DNA of 62,926 nt from IMG/VR virus record IMGVR_UViG_3300045008_000062, positions 1 through 62,926 of that record, one strand, 5' to 3'. The translations under genes were made by a program, and so were the position numbers. This DNA is from a virus. The first letter of the stretch is position 1. The number at the start of each line of letters is the position of its first letter. Below, one piece after another: positions 49,443-57,565 of this stretch. The notes under the pieces were generated by a model. That model saw only the letters and a list, made by a program, of their open reading frames with translations, did not search any database and was not told the DNA's origin.

Positions 49443-49465
49443 GCCGACAGAGAGGAAACATCTCA

Positions 49466-50344
49466 GTGTCAGAACTACAGCTTACCGGTGATGGGTCACC
49501 GTTCGATGCCATCAGGCGGGTGACACCGGAGGGCCGCGAATATTGGTCGGCCCGCGAACTGATGCCGCTGCTGGGGTACGAGAAGTGGGAACGGTTCGCC
49601 GACGCCATCGACCGAGCCAAGATCGCCGCCCACAACTCCGGCTATGTAGTCGCCGAGCAATTTCCCGCCTCCGGGAAAAAGGTCGAACTGGGCAGCGGAG
49701 CGCAGCGCACGCTCCACGACTATCACCTGTCCCGGTACGCCTGCTACCTCGTCGCAATGTCCAGTGATGCCCGCAAGCCCGAGGTCGCCGCCGCGCTGAC
49801 GTACTTCGCCATCAAGACCCGCGAAGCCGAGACGCGCCCAGCCCTCCCAGACATCACCACCCCGGACGGCCTGCTGGCTCTCACTCAGATGTTCAGCGAC
49901 ACCGCTAAGCAGCTCGTCGCCGAGCAATCCAAGTCGAAGGTGCTCGAAGCGGCAATTGAAAAGTCGGCCCCCCTCGTCGCGAAGGCGGAAGCCCACACCG
50001 GTTCCGATTCCGATGTTCACCGGCAGGAGTTCGCCCGGGAAGTGATGGCGTGGGGGCAGAAGCAGAACGTCGACATCAAGCAAGCCGACGTGATGCGGTT
50101 CCTCGGACATATCGGGTTGTTCATCCGCGGGGAGCGTTCCGATACGGGTCACGCCACCGCCGATGCGCAGCGCCGTGGGCTGGCATTCACCCACAAGGAC
50201 GTGGCGCGTAACGGATACGCCTACGCCACAGGGAAGCTCACCCCGGCCGGGCAGGACTACGCGTGGAAGCGCATCACCAAATACGTCGGCGATCACGGGA
50301 CGTTGGAACTGCCGCGCGAACTGCGAGGTGGTGATCCGGCATGA
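49466..50344 (+). CDS. Antirepressor (BRO-N/DinD-like with KilAC domain)
   Basis: GTG 49466 follows AGAGGAAA. The 292 aa product has an N-terminal BRO/DinD-like domain (YWSARELMPLLGYEKWERFA, DYHLSRYACYLVAMSSDARK) and a C-terminal KilAC domain (NGYAYATGKLTPAGQDYAWK). Antirepressors inactivate the repressor during induction. Its place just after Cro fits. A longer upstream ORF from 49205 is an alternative-frame overlap with Cro. Confidence 0.88.
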   Translation: MSELQLTGDGSPFDAIRRVTPEGREYWSARELMPLLGYEKWERFADAIDRAKIAAHNSGYVVAEQFPASGKKVELGSGAQRTLHDYHLSRYACYLVAMSSDARKPEVAAALTYFAIKTREAETRPALPDITTPDGLLALTQMFSDTAKQLVAEQSKSKVLEAAIEKSAPLVAKAEAHTGSDSDVHRQEFAREVMAWGQKQNVDIKQADVMRFLGHIGLFIRGERSDTGHATADAQRRGLAFTHKDVARNGYAYATGKLTPAGQDYAWKRITKYVGDHGTLELPRELRGGDPA

Positions 50345-50655
50345 GCGCGCCCAACGAGACCCTCCGCAACTATGTCACGAGCGTCGGATTCTCTCTGACG
50401 CTAAGCAAGGCGCAGATCGAACTGCTCGTCCTGCTGGACCACTTCGGTAGCCATGCCGCGCTACATCGGGCTGGCCGAAGCCCTTCCATGTACGTGCCAA
50501 CCATTCGGGCACTTGATCATCGTGGCCTGACCGACATCCGATCCACGGACGGCATTCTCACAAAGGCTGGCCGGTTGGCGTGCGAATTATTACGTGAGGC
50601 GGGCATGTACGCAGAGGTACTTGAACGCAAAGGGATTGAGCCGGTGGCCGCATGA
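50341..50655 (+). CDS. 104-aa winged-helix-like protein
   Basis: The ATGA overlap sets the start. The segment LTLSKAQIELLVLLDHFGSH, then PTIRALDHRGLTDI and ILTKAGRLACELL has the order helix-helix-wing of winged-helix/MarR-type DNA-binding proteins. It is translated with the antirepressor. Regulatory role inferred. Confidence 0.6.
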   Translation: MSAPNETLRNYVTSVGFSLTLSKAQIELLVLLDHFGSHAALHRAGRSPSMYVPTIRALDHRGLTDIRSTDGILTKAGRLACELLREAGMYAEVLERKGIEPVAA

Positions 50656-50990
50656 AGTTCTCTGGCGACTACCTCTACCGAGTCCGGATCACGAGATACC
50701 CGGACGGCGCATGGCAGCCCATCACCGCCATTGACCCGGACCACCCCGAGGACGCTATTTGGATACCAACGCCCGGTTGGCGCCCTCCCGGTTGGCGGCC
50801 TCAGGGTGACTACGTCCGCCTCCACGGAACCGACGAGTTTGTGTGGCCCACCACCACTCACGTGTGGGGTAGCTACTCGACGGCGAAACGTCGCGCTGAT
50901 CTCATCGAATCATTCGGAGCGACAGCCGTTGTTGAACGATCCAGCCGAATCGTCTGGCCCGATCCGGATGGGGAGGTGTTGGCGGCATGA
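50652..50990 (+). CDS. 112-aa hypothetical protein
   Basis: It overlaps the previous gene by 4 nt. The product is beta-rich and Trp-rich (WIPTPGWRPPGWRPQGDYVR), with no known domain. Coupled to the HTH gene downstream. Confidence 0.6.
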   Translation: MKFSGDYLYRVRITRYPDGAWQPITAIDPDHPEDAIWIPTPGWRPPGWRPQGDYVRLHGTDEFVWPTTTHVWGSYSTAKRRADLIESFGATAVVERSSRIVWPDPDGEVLAA

Positions 50991-51583
50991 GCGTCGACAA
51001 GGCCTCGCCTAGCCGTGGCGCATGGCGTCCAATAATGCCGCGTAAGGCTAAAGCCATTCTCCTGGATGCCCGCGAACTGTCCTCCGAGTATGGCTGGACG
51101 GACGAAGCCCTCGCGTCAGTTCACGCAGCCCGCGATGCTGGGTGGACTTTGCAGGAGATTGGGGATGTTCTCGGTTGCACACGCGAATACGTGAGGCAAC
51201 TGTACGAGAAGGATGTAGACCCCGCCGTCGAGGTAGTTGGCTTTCCACAGAAACCGAAACGGCCGAAAGCTCCGAAGGCGATCCCAGGTCACGTATTACG
51301 CCGAGGGCTTGTATCCCCCGAAGAGATCGTCGAGTTAGCGGAGTTGCAGAAGGTGGCGAGCCGCCGCCGAAGTAATGGCAACCCGGCGGCTGTGCTTGCC
51401 GCAGAAGAACTATGGCGGCGCGTGAATGACCTGGTCGATATCGGCGTTCCGCACACTTGGCTGTCCAGGCAGATGGGAATGTCCGCTGGAGCTGTGAGAT
51501 TCGGCCTAGCGCGCTATGGGTACCGACCAGGCCCCCCATCCCAGACGCGGCGGCGCACCGGAAGTGTCGGTGATCCCGCATGA
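50987..51583 (+). CDS. 198-aa protein with sigma-like helix-turn-helix
   Basis: The product has WTLQEIGDVLGCTREYVRQL at about residues 45-64, a region-4-like helix-turn-helix. The C-terminal half has a second, similar element (VPHTWLSRQMGMSAGAVRFG). It is likely a DNA-binding regulator in the early operon. ATG 50987 overlaps the previous stop. Confidence 0.65.
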   Translation: MSVDKASPSRGAWRPIMPRKAKAILLDARELSSEYGWTDEALASVHAARDAGWTLQEIGDVLGCTREYVRQLYEKDVDPAVEVVGFPQKPKRPKAPKAIPGHVLRRGLVSPEEIVELAELQKVASRRRSNGNPAAVLAAEELWRRVNDLVDIGVPHTWLSRQMGMSAGAVRFGLARYGYRPGPPSQTRRRTGSVGDPA

Positions 51584-51840
51584 CTCGCACGTATTCCCTT
51601 TCTGAGGTAGCGGCGATGGTGTTGCCGCCAGAGTGGAAGCAGCCAGAACTGTGGTTGATGCGCCGGCTGCGGCGCGGGGAGATCTGCGGCTACAAGGTGG
51701 GGCATTCGTGGCGGATGCGGCAAGCCGATGTGGACGCCCTGATTGAGACGTATCTGAACACCCACACCGTAGAGGTTGTGGAGCCGGTGTCGGTGCTGGA
51801 GGGGCTTTCGGCAAGGGCGAAAAGGAGATTGGCGTCGTGA
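51580..51840 (+). CDS. Excisionase-like winged helix protein
   Basis: The 86 aa product (YSLSEVAAMVLPPEWKQPEL, RRLRRGEICGYKVGHSWRMR, QADVDALIETYL) has the HTH_17/MerR-like layout of phage excisionases. It would help the integrase excise the prophage; a transcriptional role is possible. It is close to the lysogeny module, in the rightward early operon. Confidence 0.72.
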   Translation: MTRTYSLSEVAAMVLPPEWKQPELWLMRRLRRGEICGYKVGHSWRMRQADVDALIETYLNTHTVEVVEPVSVLEGLSARAKRRLAS

Positions 51841-51923
51841 CTTATCTGCCGTGGATCTTTGTGTCGTGGTTGTTGTGGTCTGCGCTCCTGCTTGGGGGCT
51901 GGGCGTTGAGGAGGGGTTTGTGA
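51837..51923 (+). CDS. 28-aa membrane peptide
   Basis: GTG 51837 overlaps the previous stop and opens TYLPWIFVSWLLWSALLLGG plus a basic tail (WALRRGL). It is a single hydrophobic helix. Its stop overlaps the next ATG, which supports translation. Confidence 0.45.
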   Translation: MTYLPWIFVSWLLWSALLLGGWALRRGL

Positions 51924-52123
51924 TGGGGGAAGCACTGTTTTGGTTGGGCGGTGCCAGTCTGTTGGCGTTGTTTGTGTTGCGTGGCGCGTTCAGTGCTGGC
52001 CAGGTTTCGGTGCGGCACAACGTGATCCTGGAGCGCACGGACAGGGATGTGGCTGTGGCTGACGCTGCGGAGCATCTGTCGGGGGTGTGGGCTGATGAGG
52101 ATTACCGGGAGGTGACACCGTGA
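51923..52123 (+). CDS. 66-aa membrane protein
   Basis: ATG 51923 overlaps the preceding stop. The N-terminus EALFWLGGASLLALFVLRGA is a membrane helix. A soluble acidic C-terminus (RDVAVADAAEHLSGVWADED) follows. Function unknown. Confidence 0.55.
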   Translation: MGEALFWLGGASLLALFVLRGAFSAGQVSVRHNVILERTDRDVAVADAAEHLSGVWADEDYREVTP

Positions 52124-52557
52124 TCGACATCGTGGAGCGGGCGAAAGCAGCCCTAGAAGGTGTGACTGAAGGTCCGTGGGACGCGAATGAGGCGTTTGGT
52201 GCGTCGTTCGTTTGTGCTGGCGACAGGACGGCTTCCATCTCCCGGTCCTCGGTTGTTCGAATGGATAACCGGCCCGGACGTCGGCAGGATCACATAGACG
52301 CCGAGTTCATCGCTGCTGCCCGCGATTTGGTTCCTGAGTTGGTGGCCGAGGTAGAGAGACTGCGGTCGTACCGCTCGATTCCTCCGGGCATGGTTTGGCA
52401 GGACTATTACTCGCCAGACGAGGTGATCAAGGTTCGGAAGCCGCTGGACGATGAGATCGAGCGGCTACGCACCGAGAATAAGCGGCTACGCAGCGTGGTC
52501 ATGGATGCCGCCATCTCCCAGCATCGGGAAGCGTTGAAAGGCATGCCCGATGACTAA
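52120..52557 (+). CDS. Ead/Ea22-like protein
   Basis: The 145 aa product starts MIDIVERAKAALEGVTEGPW and has DHIDAEFIAAARDLVPELVA, the Ead/Ea22 pattern known from lambda-like phages. A C-terminal coiled coil (DEIERLRTENKRLR) follows. The family is common, but its role is not known. Confidence 0.72.
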   Translation: MIDIVERAKAALEGVTEGPWDANEAFGASFVCAGDRTASISRSSVVRMDNRPGRRQDHIDAEFIAAARDLVPELVAEVERLRSYRSIPPGMVWQDYYSPDEVIKVRKPLDDEIERLRTENKRLRSVVMDAAISQHREALKGMPDD

Positions 52558-52717
52558 CTCCGCTGCCGCCTCCGTGCTCAACGCCCTAGCTGTTTTGGAT
52601 GCGGAGGTGATGTGTCGTGAGGCCGAGCATCAACGCGTACTAGATGAGAACCGGGAGTTACAGGTGCGGGTGGCGGAGTTGACCGAGCAGATACGAGAAC
52701 TCGAGGGGGAAAAGTGA
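52550..52717 (+). CDS. 55-aa coiled-coil protein
   Basis: ATG 52550 overlaps the end of the previous gene. The product is a helical, charged heptad sequence (DENRELQVRVAELTEQIREL). It could be a small dimer. No function visible. Confidence 0.5.
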   Translation: MTNSAAASVLNALAVLDAEVMCREAEHQRVLDENRELQVRVAELTEQIRELEGEK

Positions 52718-53376
52718 TCACGTCGCCCCTGCGGTCTGTGCGGTATCTGGCCGAGGCCATGATGTCTTTGGCGAAGTGGGCTGTAGGGGAGGCTGTCGCC
52801 GAGATCGATTACCGGCTGGTGCAGTTGGATTACCGGCTGCAACCCTCGCATGTTCGGCAGGGGTGGGCGGCGGAGCTGGCTGACATCGAGGCTGGCATTG
52901 ATGTCCACGAGCCGAATGCCCCGTATCTGCAGTGGGGTGGACCCGAAACCTGGCCGCAAACCGTAGATGACGGTCGATGCCACGGCTGTGGACGGTGGTT
53001 CATGCACACCGACGACTGCCCTGGAGATCCCCCGTATTGCAATAGGTGTGGGTATCCGCACCCGACCACGCAGACCTGTTTGCGTGACCAGTCGTCTCCG
53101 GTAGTGCCCCCCACTGCTACCGGTGACCGTCCTGCTGGGGTTGTAGCTGATCCCCCCTCAGCTCCCCCAGCAGGACACCCCTACTACGAAGTGTTTGTGC
53201 CCGAAGAAGATCGAGTACCGACGAGTGAGCTGCTGCGCTGGGGAGCGGTTTGCGCAGATGTGCTAGCAGATATGACCGCTGAACAGCATCGTGGCGGGCG
53301 GAACCCCTATCGACTGGACGCTGCCGCCATGCGGAACCGAGCAGACGCATTTCAGGCCATCGAGAACACCACGTAA
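52714..53376 (+). CDS. 220-aa protein with central zinc finger
   Basis: The product has an N-terminal helical part, then CHGCGRWFMHTDDC...PYCNRCGYPH (about residues 89-114), a zinc ribbon, and a C-terminal helical part with LLRWGAVCADVLADMTAEQH. A perfect 11-bp hairpin follows its stop. Function unknown. Confidence 0.65.
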   Translation: MITSPLRSVRYLAEAMMSLAKWAVGEAVAEIDYRLVQLDYRLQPSHVRQGWAAELADIEAGIDVHEPNAPYLQWGGPETWPQTVDDGRCHGCGRWFMHTDDCPGDPPYCNRCGYPHPTTQTCLRDQSSPVVPPTATGDRPAGVVADPPSAPPAGHPYYEVFVPEEDRVPTSELLRWGAVCADVLADMTAEQHRGGRNPYRLDAAAMRNRADAFQAIENTT

Positions 53377-53379
53377 GGC

Positions 53380-53412
53380 GGTGGCTCACCCGCCTATAAC
53401 AGGTGAGCCACC
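53380..53412 (+). terminator. Perfect 11-bp hairpin after the zinc-finger gene
   Basis: GGTGGCTCACC (53380-53390), 11-nt loop, GGTGAGCCACC (53402-53412). No T-run follows. It could be an intrinsic terminator or a processing site. The gene at 53451 follows after 38 nt. Confidence 0.65.
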
Positions 53413-53450
53413 TAACTCAGCAGGAACACCAACAACAGAAAGAGGTTCCA

Positions 53451-53591
53451 GTGAGCACATCAAGACTATCCGACGACCCGAGTGGGTGGAGTGACGACCG
53501 CCTCGAAGCCCACAGCTACGACCTGTGCGAGATCCCCAGAAACCTGAACGGCTACCTGGCCCAAGAGGGCTTCGAACCGGAGGTGATCTGA
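53451..53591 (+). CDS. 46-aa hypothetical protein
   Basis: GTG 53451 follows AGAGGTT. The product reads TSRLSDDPSGWSDDRLEAHS, acidic. The next gene starts directly after its stop. No family recognised. Confidence 0.5.
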   Translation: MSTSRLSDDPSGWSDDRLEAHSYDLCEIPRNLNGYLAQEGFEPEVI

Positions 53592-54401
53592 ATGGGTCGC
53601 CAAGTGCGTCGTGTGCCGCTCGACTTCGATTGGCCCACAGACAAGGTCTGGCAAGGCTTCCTGATGCCCGACAAGTACGACGAGGAGCCATGCCCCGACT
53701 GTTACAGCACCGACTACACCGGGAAACGCGTCTCGGGTTCCGGTGAGACAGCGGCGTCGAAGTGGCTGCACGCAGCCTTGTACCTAGTCGGGATGATGGC
53801 AGACGATATTCGGGCGCAGTCGTTCGAGGGCACCGAATACGAGTTCACCCCGCACGGCGACAGTAGGTCCAAGCTGCATCCGTATCTGGCGACGTTGCAT
53901 TCCATCAACGTGTATGAGAAGCGCAGACCCTCCGCCGACATCGTGGATCTCGTCAACGGGATCACTGGACGCGACAACTTAAGCTTGGGGACTGGATCGG
54001 ATTTCGCGTACGCGGCGCGGAAAGTCCTCGTGGAAGCTGCTGGCCTGCCCGAGAAGTGGGGGTGGTGCCCAACCTGTGATGGGCACGGCTCTATCGAGAT
54101 GTACCCCGGACAGAGGACAGAAGGGGAGAAGTGGTCCGAGGAGGACCACGAACCGCCGACCGGTGAGGGTTGGCAGTTGTGGGAGACCGTCTCGGAGGGA
54201 TCTCCTATCTCTCCGGTGTTCGACAGCCCGGAGGGGTTGGCGCGGTGGATGTCGTCTGACAGCTACCGGTGGGGGATTTCCACTCCGATGGAGTATGAGG
54301 CTGCGTTGCGGTTCGTGACCGGCGACGGCTGGGCACCAAGCATGGTTCTCGGATCGACGGGTCTTGTCTCGGGTGAGCAGTGGATCGCGGAGGAGTCCTG
54401 A
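53592..54401 (+). CDS. 269-aa protein with DnaJ-like zinc motifs
   Basis: The product has CPDCYSTDYTGKRV near residues 34-47 and WCPTCDGHGSIEMYPG at about 158-173, two CxxCxGxG-type half sites. The rest is mixed and includes a short helix-rich region around ASKWLHAALYLVGMMADDIR. It is a conserved-looking actinophage protein without a known role. Confidence 0.65.
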   Translation: MGRQVRRVPLDFDWPTDKVWQGFLMPDKYDEEPCPDCYSTDYTGKRVSGSGETAASKWLHAALYLVGMMADDIRAQSFEGTEYEFTPHGDSRSKLHPYLATLHSINVYEKRRPSADIVDLVNGITGRDNLSLGTGSDFAYAARKVLVEAAGLPEKWGWCPTCDGHGSIEMYPGQRTEGEKWSEEDHEPPTGEGWQLWETVSEGSPISPVFDSPEGLARWMSSDSYRWGISTPMEYEAALRFVTGDGWAPSMVLGSTGLVSGEQWIAEES

Positions 54402-54730
54402 TGAGGCCGCGCAGGGTGCGGCACGTGCACCGTCTCCTCGCCTCAATGGCCGTCGGAGCCTTAGGTGCTGCTGCGGTGTTGTTCTCCGCTGAGGCCCGAG
54501 CTGATGTGTTGTCGAATTACGTCGCCGACAACGCCCACCTGGTGTGCATGTTCTTGGATGACTTCCCGTCGGTGGAGGGGTTCAACACGGTCGCCGCTGC
54601 AATCGTGGACGACGGCCTGTCGGAGGACGCTGCCGCGGCGGTTGTTGCCCGGTCGGTGATCGCGTTGTGCCCGGAGCATTTGCGGGAGTTGAACCTGTTC
54701 GTTGCGCGCTGGCAGGCGGTGCAGGCATGA
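54401..54730 (+). CDS. DUF732-like secreted protein, rightward
   Basis: The 109 aa product starts MRPRRVRHVHRLLASMAVGA, followed by a hydrophobic stretch and AEARA/DVLSN, an AxA signal peptidase site. The mature part (HLVCMFLDDFPSVEGFNTVA, then CPEHLREL) has the two cysteines of DUF732-like proteins. Unlike the gene at 45776, it is in the early operon. Confidence 0.7.
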   Translation: MRPRRVRHVHRLLASMAVGALGAAAVLFSAEARADVLSNYVADNAHLVCMFLDDFPSVEGFNTVAAAIVDDGLSEDAAAAVVARSVIALCPEHLRELNLFVARWQAVQA

Positions 54731-55074
54731 GCGCCGAAGAGGTTGTCGCCTTCGCGCTACAGGCTGCCGAGAGTCGCATACTCCGGCAATCCGGTGGTGA
54801 CGAAATACCTGGATGGTCAGTACTGGCTGCGGCTGCTATTGGCACTCTTGAAGAAGCCGGGTATGTGATCGTGCACTTGCCGGAGCCGGATCAGGGCGAC
54901 GAAGACGGCATCGGCTGGTGTTCAGGTCCGTTGACCGACTGGGGTGTCTACGTGCCCCGAGATATTCCTGACGGGAAGGTGTATGACCAGAACGGTGGGG
55001 TGACTCCGGAGCAGGCCCGCCGGATCGCGTCGTGGTGGCTAGCAGCCGCGAACGCCGCGGAGGCCCAGTCATGA
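54727..55074 (+). CDS. Paralog of the protein at 2016
   Basis: ATG 54727 gives 115 aa. AAAAIGTLEEAGYVIVHLPE and GWCSGPLTDWGVYV share the LxEAGYxxxxLPEPD core with the product of 2016-2372. Function unknown; presence of two copies is notable. Confidence 0.65.
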   Translation: MSAEEVVAFALQAAESRILRQSGGDEIPGWSVLAAAAIGTLEEAGYVIVHLPEPDQGDEDGIGWCSGPLTDWGVYVPRDIPDGKVYDQNGGVTPEQARRIASWWLAAANAAEAQS

Positions 55075-55388
55075 CCATTGTGGGGGAACTGCACTTCAAC
55101 ATCCCGAACGACGACTGGGTTCGAGACGCCATCTGCACAACCACCGACCCTGAGATCTTCCACCCGGAGAAGGGCAACCAAAACCACGAAGCCCGCAAGA
55201 TTTGTCTCGCATGCCCGGTGAGGATGCCCTGCCTGGAATGGGCGATGACCCACAACGAGCGGGGGATTTGGGGCGGATTCAGCGAACGGGATCGCGACCG
55301 GCTGAAGCGGTTCGAGAACCCGATGCAGGGAAAGACGTTGGGTCATAGCGGGGGATGCCGCTGCTGCGTGTGCAGGAGGGCGTCGTGA
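55071..55388 (+). CDS. WhiB-family transcription factor
   Basis: The 105 aa product has the four iron-sulfur cysteines C22, C45, C48 and C54 (ICTTTDPEIFHP, KICLACPVRMPCLEWA) and the GIWGG turn (65-69). A C-terminal CRCCVCRR patch is extra. WhiB proteins bind a [4Fe-4S] cluster and partner sigma-A. In phages they regulate host genes or superinfection. Confidence 0.93.
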   Translation: MTIVGELHFNIPNDDWVRDAICTTTDPEIFHPEKGNQNHEARKICLACPVRMPCLEWAMTHNERGIWGGFSERDRDRLKRFENPMQGKTLGHSGGCRCCVCRRAS

Positions 55389-55741
55389 GGTGCCCGTATT
55401 GCGGTCGGGAGATCGTGGTGTCTCAGTCGCGGTTCGTGGTGCATAACGTGGAGAACGTTCCCCGTAACGGCACGATCTGCCCGACCTCAAACCAGCGCAT
55501 CCCCATTACCGGGGTGTCGAATTCGGATCACGCGAACCGTGCTGATGTGTTGATGGATTTGGCGTGTCAGGTGCAGGACCAGGACCCGCACATTGTGTGG
55601 CAGTACTTGACGTGCCTGCCTTCCGATGAGTTGCAGCGGTTGTTGATGTTCGCTTTGGCGGCTCTGCCGGTGGACCGCACTCTGGATGAGATGTGGGGTT
55701 GGGTCAAAGCCCTACCGACTTCGAGATTGGCGGCGGTCTGA
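55385..55741 (+). CDS. 118-aa protein with N-terminal zinc motif
   Basis: GTG 55385 opens RCPYCGREIVVSQSRFVVHN. A second Cys follows in TICPTSNQR. The C-terminal half is helical (DMWGWVKALP). Coupled to WhiB by 4 nt. Unknown function. Confidence 0.6.
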   Translation: MRCPYCGREIVVSQSRFVVHNVENVPRNGTICPTSNQRIPITGVSNSDHANRADVLMDLACQVQDQDPHIVWQYLTCLPSDELQRLLMFALAALPVDRTLDEMWGWVKALPTSRLAAV

Positions 55742-56397
55742 TGGAAGAGCGTTGGTTGCCCATACCTGGATACGAGGGCTCCTACGAGGTGTCAGACCTC
55801 GGGCGGGTGCGCTCCATTGACAGGACTATCTGGAATCGCGGGAGTCGATTCGTCCGAGGACGGCTGCTAGCTGCGCACCCAAGTACTTTCGGTCACCCGC
55901 GTCTATATCTATCGCGAGACGGTCGGCGGAAGTATTTCGGCGTTCATCAGCTAGTGATGCTGGCCTTTGTCGGACCCCGTCCAGATGGCATGGAAGTGCG
56001 TCACCTGAATGGGGACGAATCCGACCCGCGCCTCTGCAACCTGGCATACGGAACGCATCGGGAAAACATGGCAGACATGGTCGCCCATGGTCGAAGTGTC
56101 TTGAAAGACCGCTGCATCAATGGTCATGAGATGTCGGGCGAGAATCTGTGGTGGTATCGCGGGTACCGCAGATGCCGCTCCTGTAAGCGCGAGCACAACC
56201 GACTGTCGGAAGAACGTAAGCGGAGAGCCAAAGGTGTTACCGGTAAACCAAAGACGCATTGCGCCCAGGGGCACTTGTTAGCTGGTGACAACCTATATGA
56301 GACATCGTCCGGCCATCGTGGGTGTAAGGCCTGTCGCAGGGAGTTTCAGCGGCGCTATCGGGCGAAGCTTAAAGCCAGGCTGAGGGAGGCGTCGTGA
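55741..56397 (+). CDS. HNH endonuclease with NUMOD4 start and zinc-finger tail
   Basis: The 218 aa protein begins WLPIPGYEGSYEVSDLGRVR, the NUMOD4 motif. The HNH core is VHQLVMLAFVGPRPDGMEVR, then HLNGDESDPRLCNLAYGTH. Two C-terminal HxCxxGH-type motifs (CINGHEMSGEN, CAQGHLLAGDN), each followed by CxxC, form a DNA-binding tail. It is a free-standing homing nuclease. Confidence 0.92.
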   Translation: MEERWLPIPGYEGSYEVSDLGRVRSIDRTIWNRGSRFVRGRLLAAHPSTFGHPRLYLSRDGRRKYFGVHQLVMLAFVGPRPDGMEVRHLNGDESDPRLCNLAYGTHRENMADMVAHGRSVLKDRCINGHEMSGENLWWYRGYRRCRSCKREHNRLSEERKRRAKGVTGKPKTHCAQGHLLAGDNLYETSSGHRGCKACRREFQRRYRAKLKARLREAS

Positions 56398-56528
56398 CGT
56401 GTGTGTTGTGCGCGTTGGGGTTCGGCCTCTTAGTGGGGTTTGTGTTGGTGTTTCTGTCTCCTCTGTGGCTGATCGCCCCGTGTGTAGCGGTCATGGCCTG
56501 GGGGATTCTCACGGAGGAGAGCAGGTGA
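56394..56528 (+). CDS. 44-aa two-helix membrane peptide
   Basis: GTG 56394 overlaps the HNH stop. The product is almost fully hydrophobic (GFGLLVGFVLVFLSPLWLIA, then CVAVMAWGIL). The last codons hold GGAGG for the next gene. No function visible. Confidence 0.5.
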   Translation: MTCVLCALGFGLLVGFVLVFLSPLWLIAPCVAVMAWGILTEESR

Positions 56529-56752
56529 ACGATTCCAGGTATCTCAGGCTTCTCGCCTGCCTAGATGACGCTAGGGGCTGTTACGAGGCTGCCGAGCCAG
56601 CCCAGGCCCGCGTGTTGGCCGACGAGCTGCCCGATTCTGATCCGCGCGTGTTCTTGCTGCGGATGGCCGCCCGGATGGCTGAGCAGCACCGCGCCGGTAT
56701 CCGCGAATTGTTGTTGAAGTTCAACGCCTTAGAAGAGAAGGGTGGCGCGTGA
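56525..56752 (+). CDS. 75-aa helical hypothetical protein
   Basis: GTG 56525 follows GGAGGAG. The product is helical and charged (RYLRLLACLDDARGCYEAAE). Coupled to the next gene. No family recognised. Confidence 0.55.
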   Translation: MNDSRYLRLLACLDDARGCYEAAEPAQARVLADELPDSDPRVFLLRMAARMAEQHRAGIRELLLKFNALEEKGGA

Positions 56753-56910
56753 TGTGTCTGGTGTGTAACGGGTTGGGGTGGGTTAAAGCCGCCCCGGTAG
56801 TGCGTCGGGTGACCGGCGAGGGTGAGAAGGACTTCGTGTCTTGGGATCACATGACGTTGACGCCGTGCTGGGGTTGCGGGACTACACGATTGGCGGTGCT
56901 GGCGCGATGA
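56752..56910 (+). CDS. 52-aa zinc-motif protein
   Basis: ATG 56752 shares a base with the previous TGA. MCLVCNGLGWVKAAP and CWGCGTTRLAVL give two CxxC half-sites like a single DnaJ-type zinc centre. Function unknown. Confidence 0.5.
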   Translation: MCLVCNGLGWVKAAPVVRRVTGEGEKDFVSWDHMTLTPCWGCGTTRLAVLAR

Positions 56911-57059
56911 CGGGTGAGGAGTTGCTAGCGCAGATTCCGGAGGAGTTGCGGGATCAGAAGGTGTTGGGGGATGGCGAAACCCCGAGGGATTGTGCACGTC
57001 ATTTCGATGAGACGGGTTGCAGGGCTTGTTGGGACATTCTGAGGAGGCTGGCCGCGTGA
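56907..57059 (+). CDS. 50-aa hypothetical protein
   Basis: It starts at an ATGA overlap (MTGEELLAQIPEELRDQKVL) and has GCRACWDILRRL at the end. No family recognised. It precedes the recombination genes. Confidence 0.5.
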   Translation: MTGEELLAQIPEELRDQKVLGDGETPRDCARHFDETGCRACWDILRRLAA

Positions 57060-57565
57060 ACCCGACAGCCACATTGGCGCTTTGTAAATGGTTGAAGGAC
57101 CGCATCAAGGATTGGGAGACGGAAGCTAAACGCGACCTCGGACTGTTGCCGGGGGAACGTAAAGCCGCTGTGGTCGACGGAACCGTCCTGGGGCACGTGA
57201 CTATGGCGAAGGGCCGCAAAACCGCCCGTGTAGCCAACGAGGCCGCTGTGTTGGCGTGGGTGAAAGCCCACCACCCCACCGAGGTAGAAGTCTCCGAGCA
57301 GGTTCGGCCCGCGTTCCTGAAGGCACTGCTGGATGACGCCGCGAAGAAGGGCGCGTTCATCGACTCCGATGGGGTGGTGATCGACGGCCTGATCGAAGTC
57401 GTTGAGGGCGACCCGTACCCGATATCAAAGCTGGCTGATGATGCGGACCTCGCTATCGCCGGGTTGTTGGGGCGTGGCGCGTTAGGCGTGAACGGTCTGA
57501 AAGCGTTGCCGGAGCCGGAAGACCGGTTTACTCAGGATCGCCGCGCCGCAGGGGTGGAGGACTGA
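57056..57565 (+). CDS. 169-aa hypothetical protein before the RecA-like ATPase
   Basis: The product has a helical N-terminus (TLALCKWLKDRIKDWETEAK) and a mixed remainder. It couples by a 1-nt overlap to the ATPase gene. A partner of the recombinase, such as a nuclease accessory, would fit by position only. Confidence 0.55.
   Translation: MNPTATLALCKWLKDRIKDWETEAKRDLGLLPGERKAAVVDGTVLGHVTMAKGRKTARVANEAAVLAWVKAHHPTEVEVSEQVRPAFLKALLDDAAKKGAFIDSDGVVIDGLIEVVEGDPYPISKLADDADLAIAGLLGRGALGVNGLKALPEPEDRFTQDRRAAGVED

Noticed and set aside
49205-49465. Upstream extension of the antirepressor
   Set aside because: It runs through Cro in another frame and through the hairpin at 49414; GTG 49466 has AGAGGAAA upstream.
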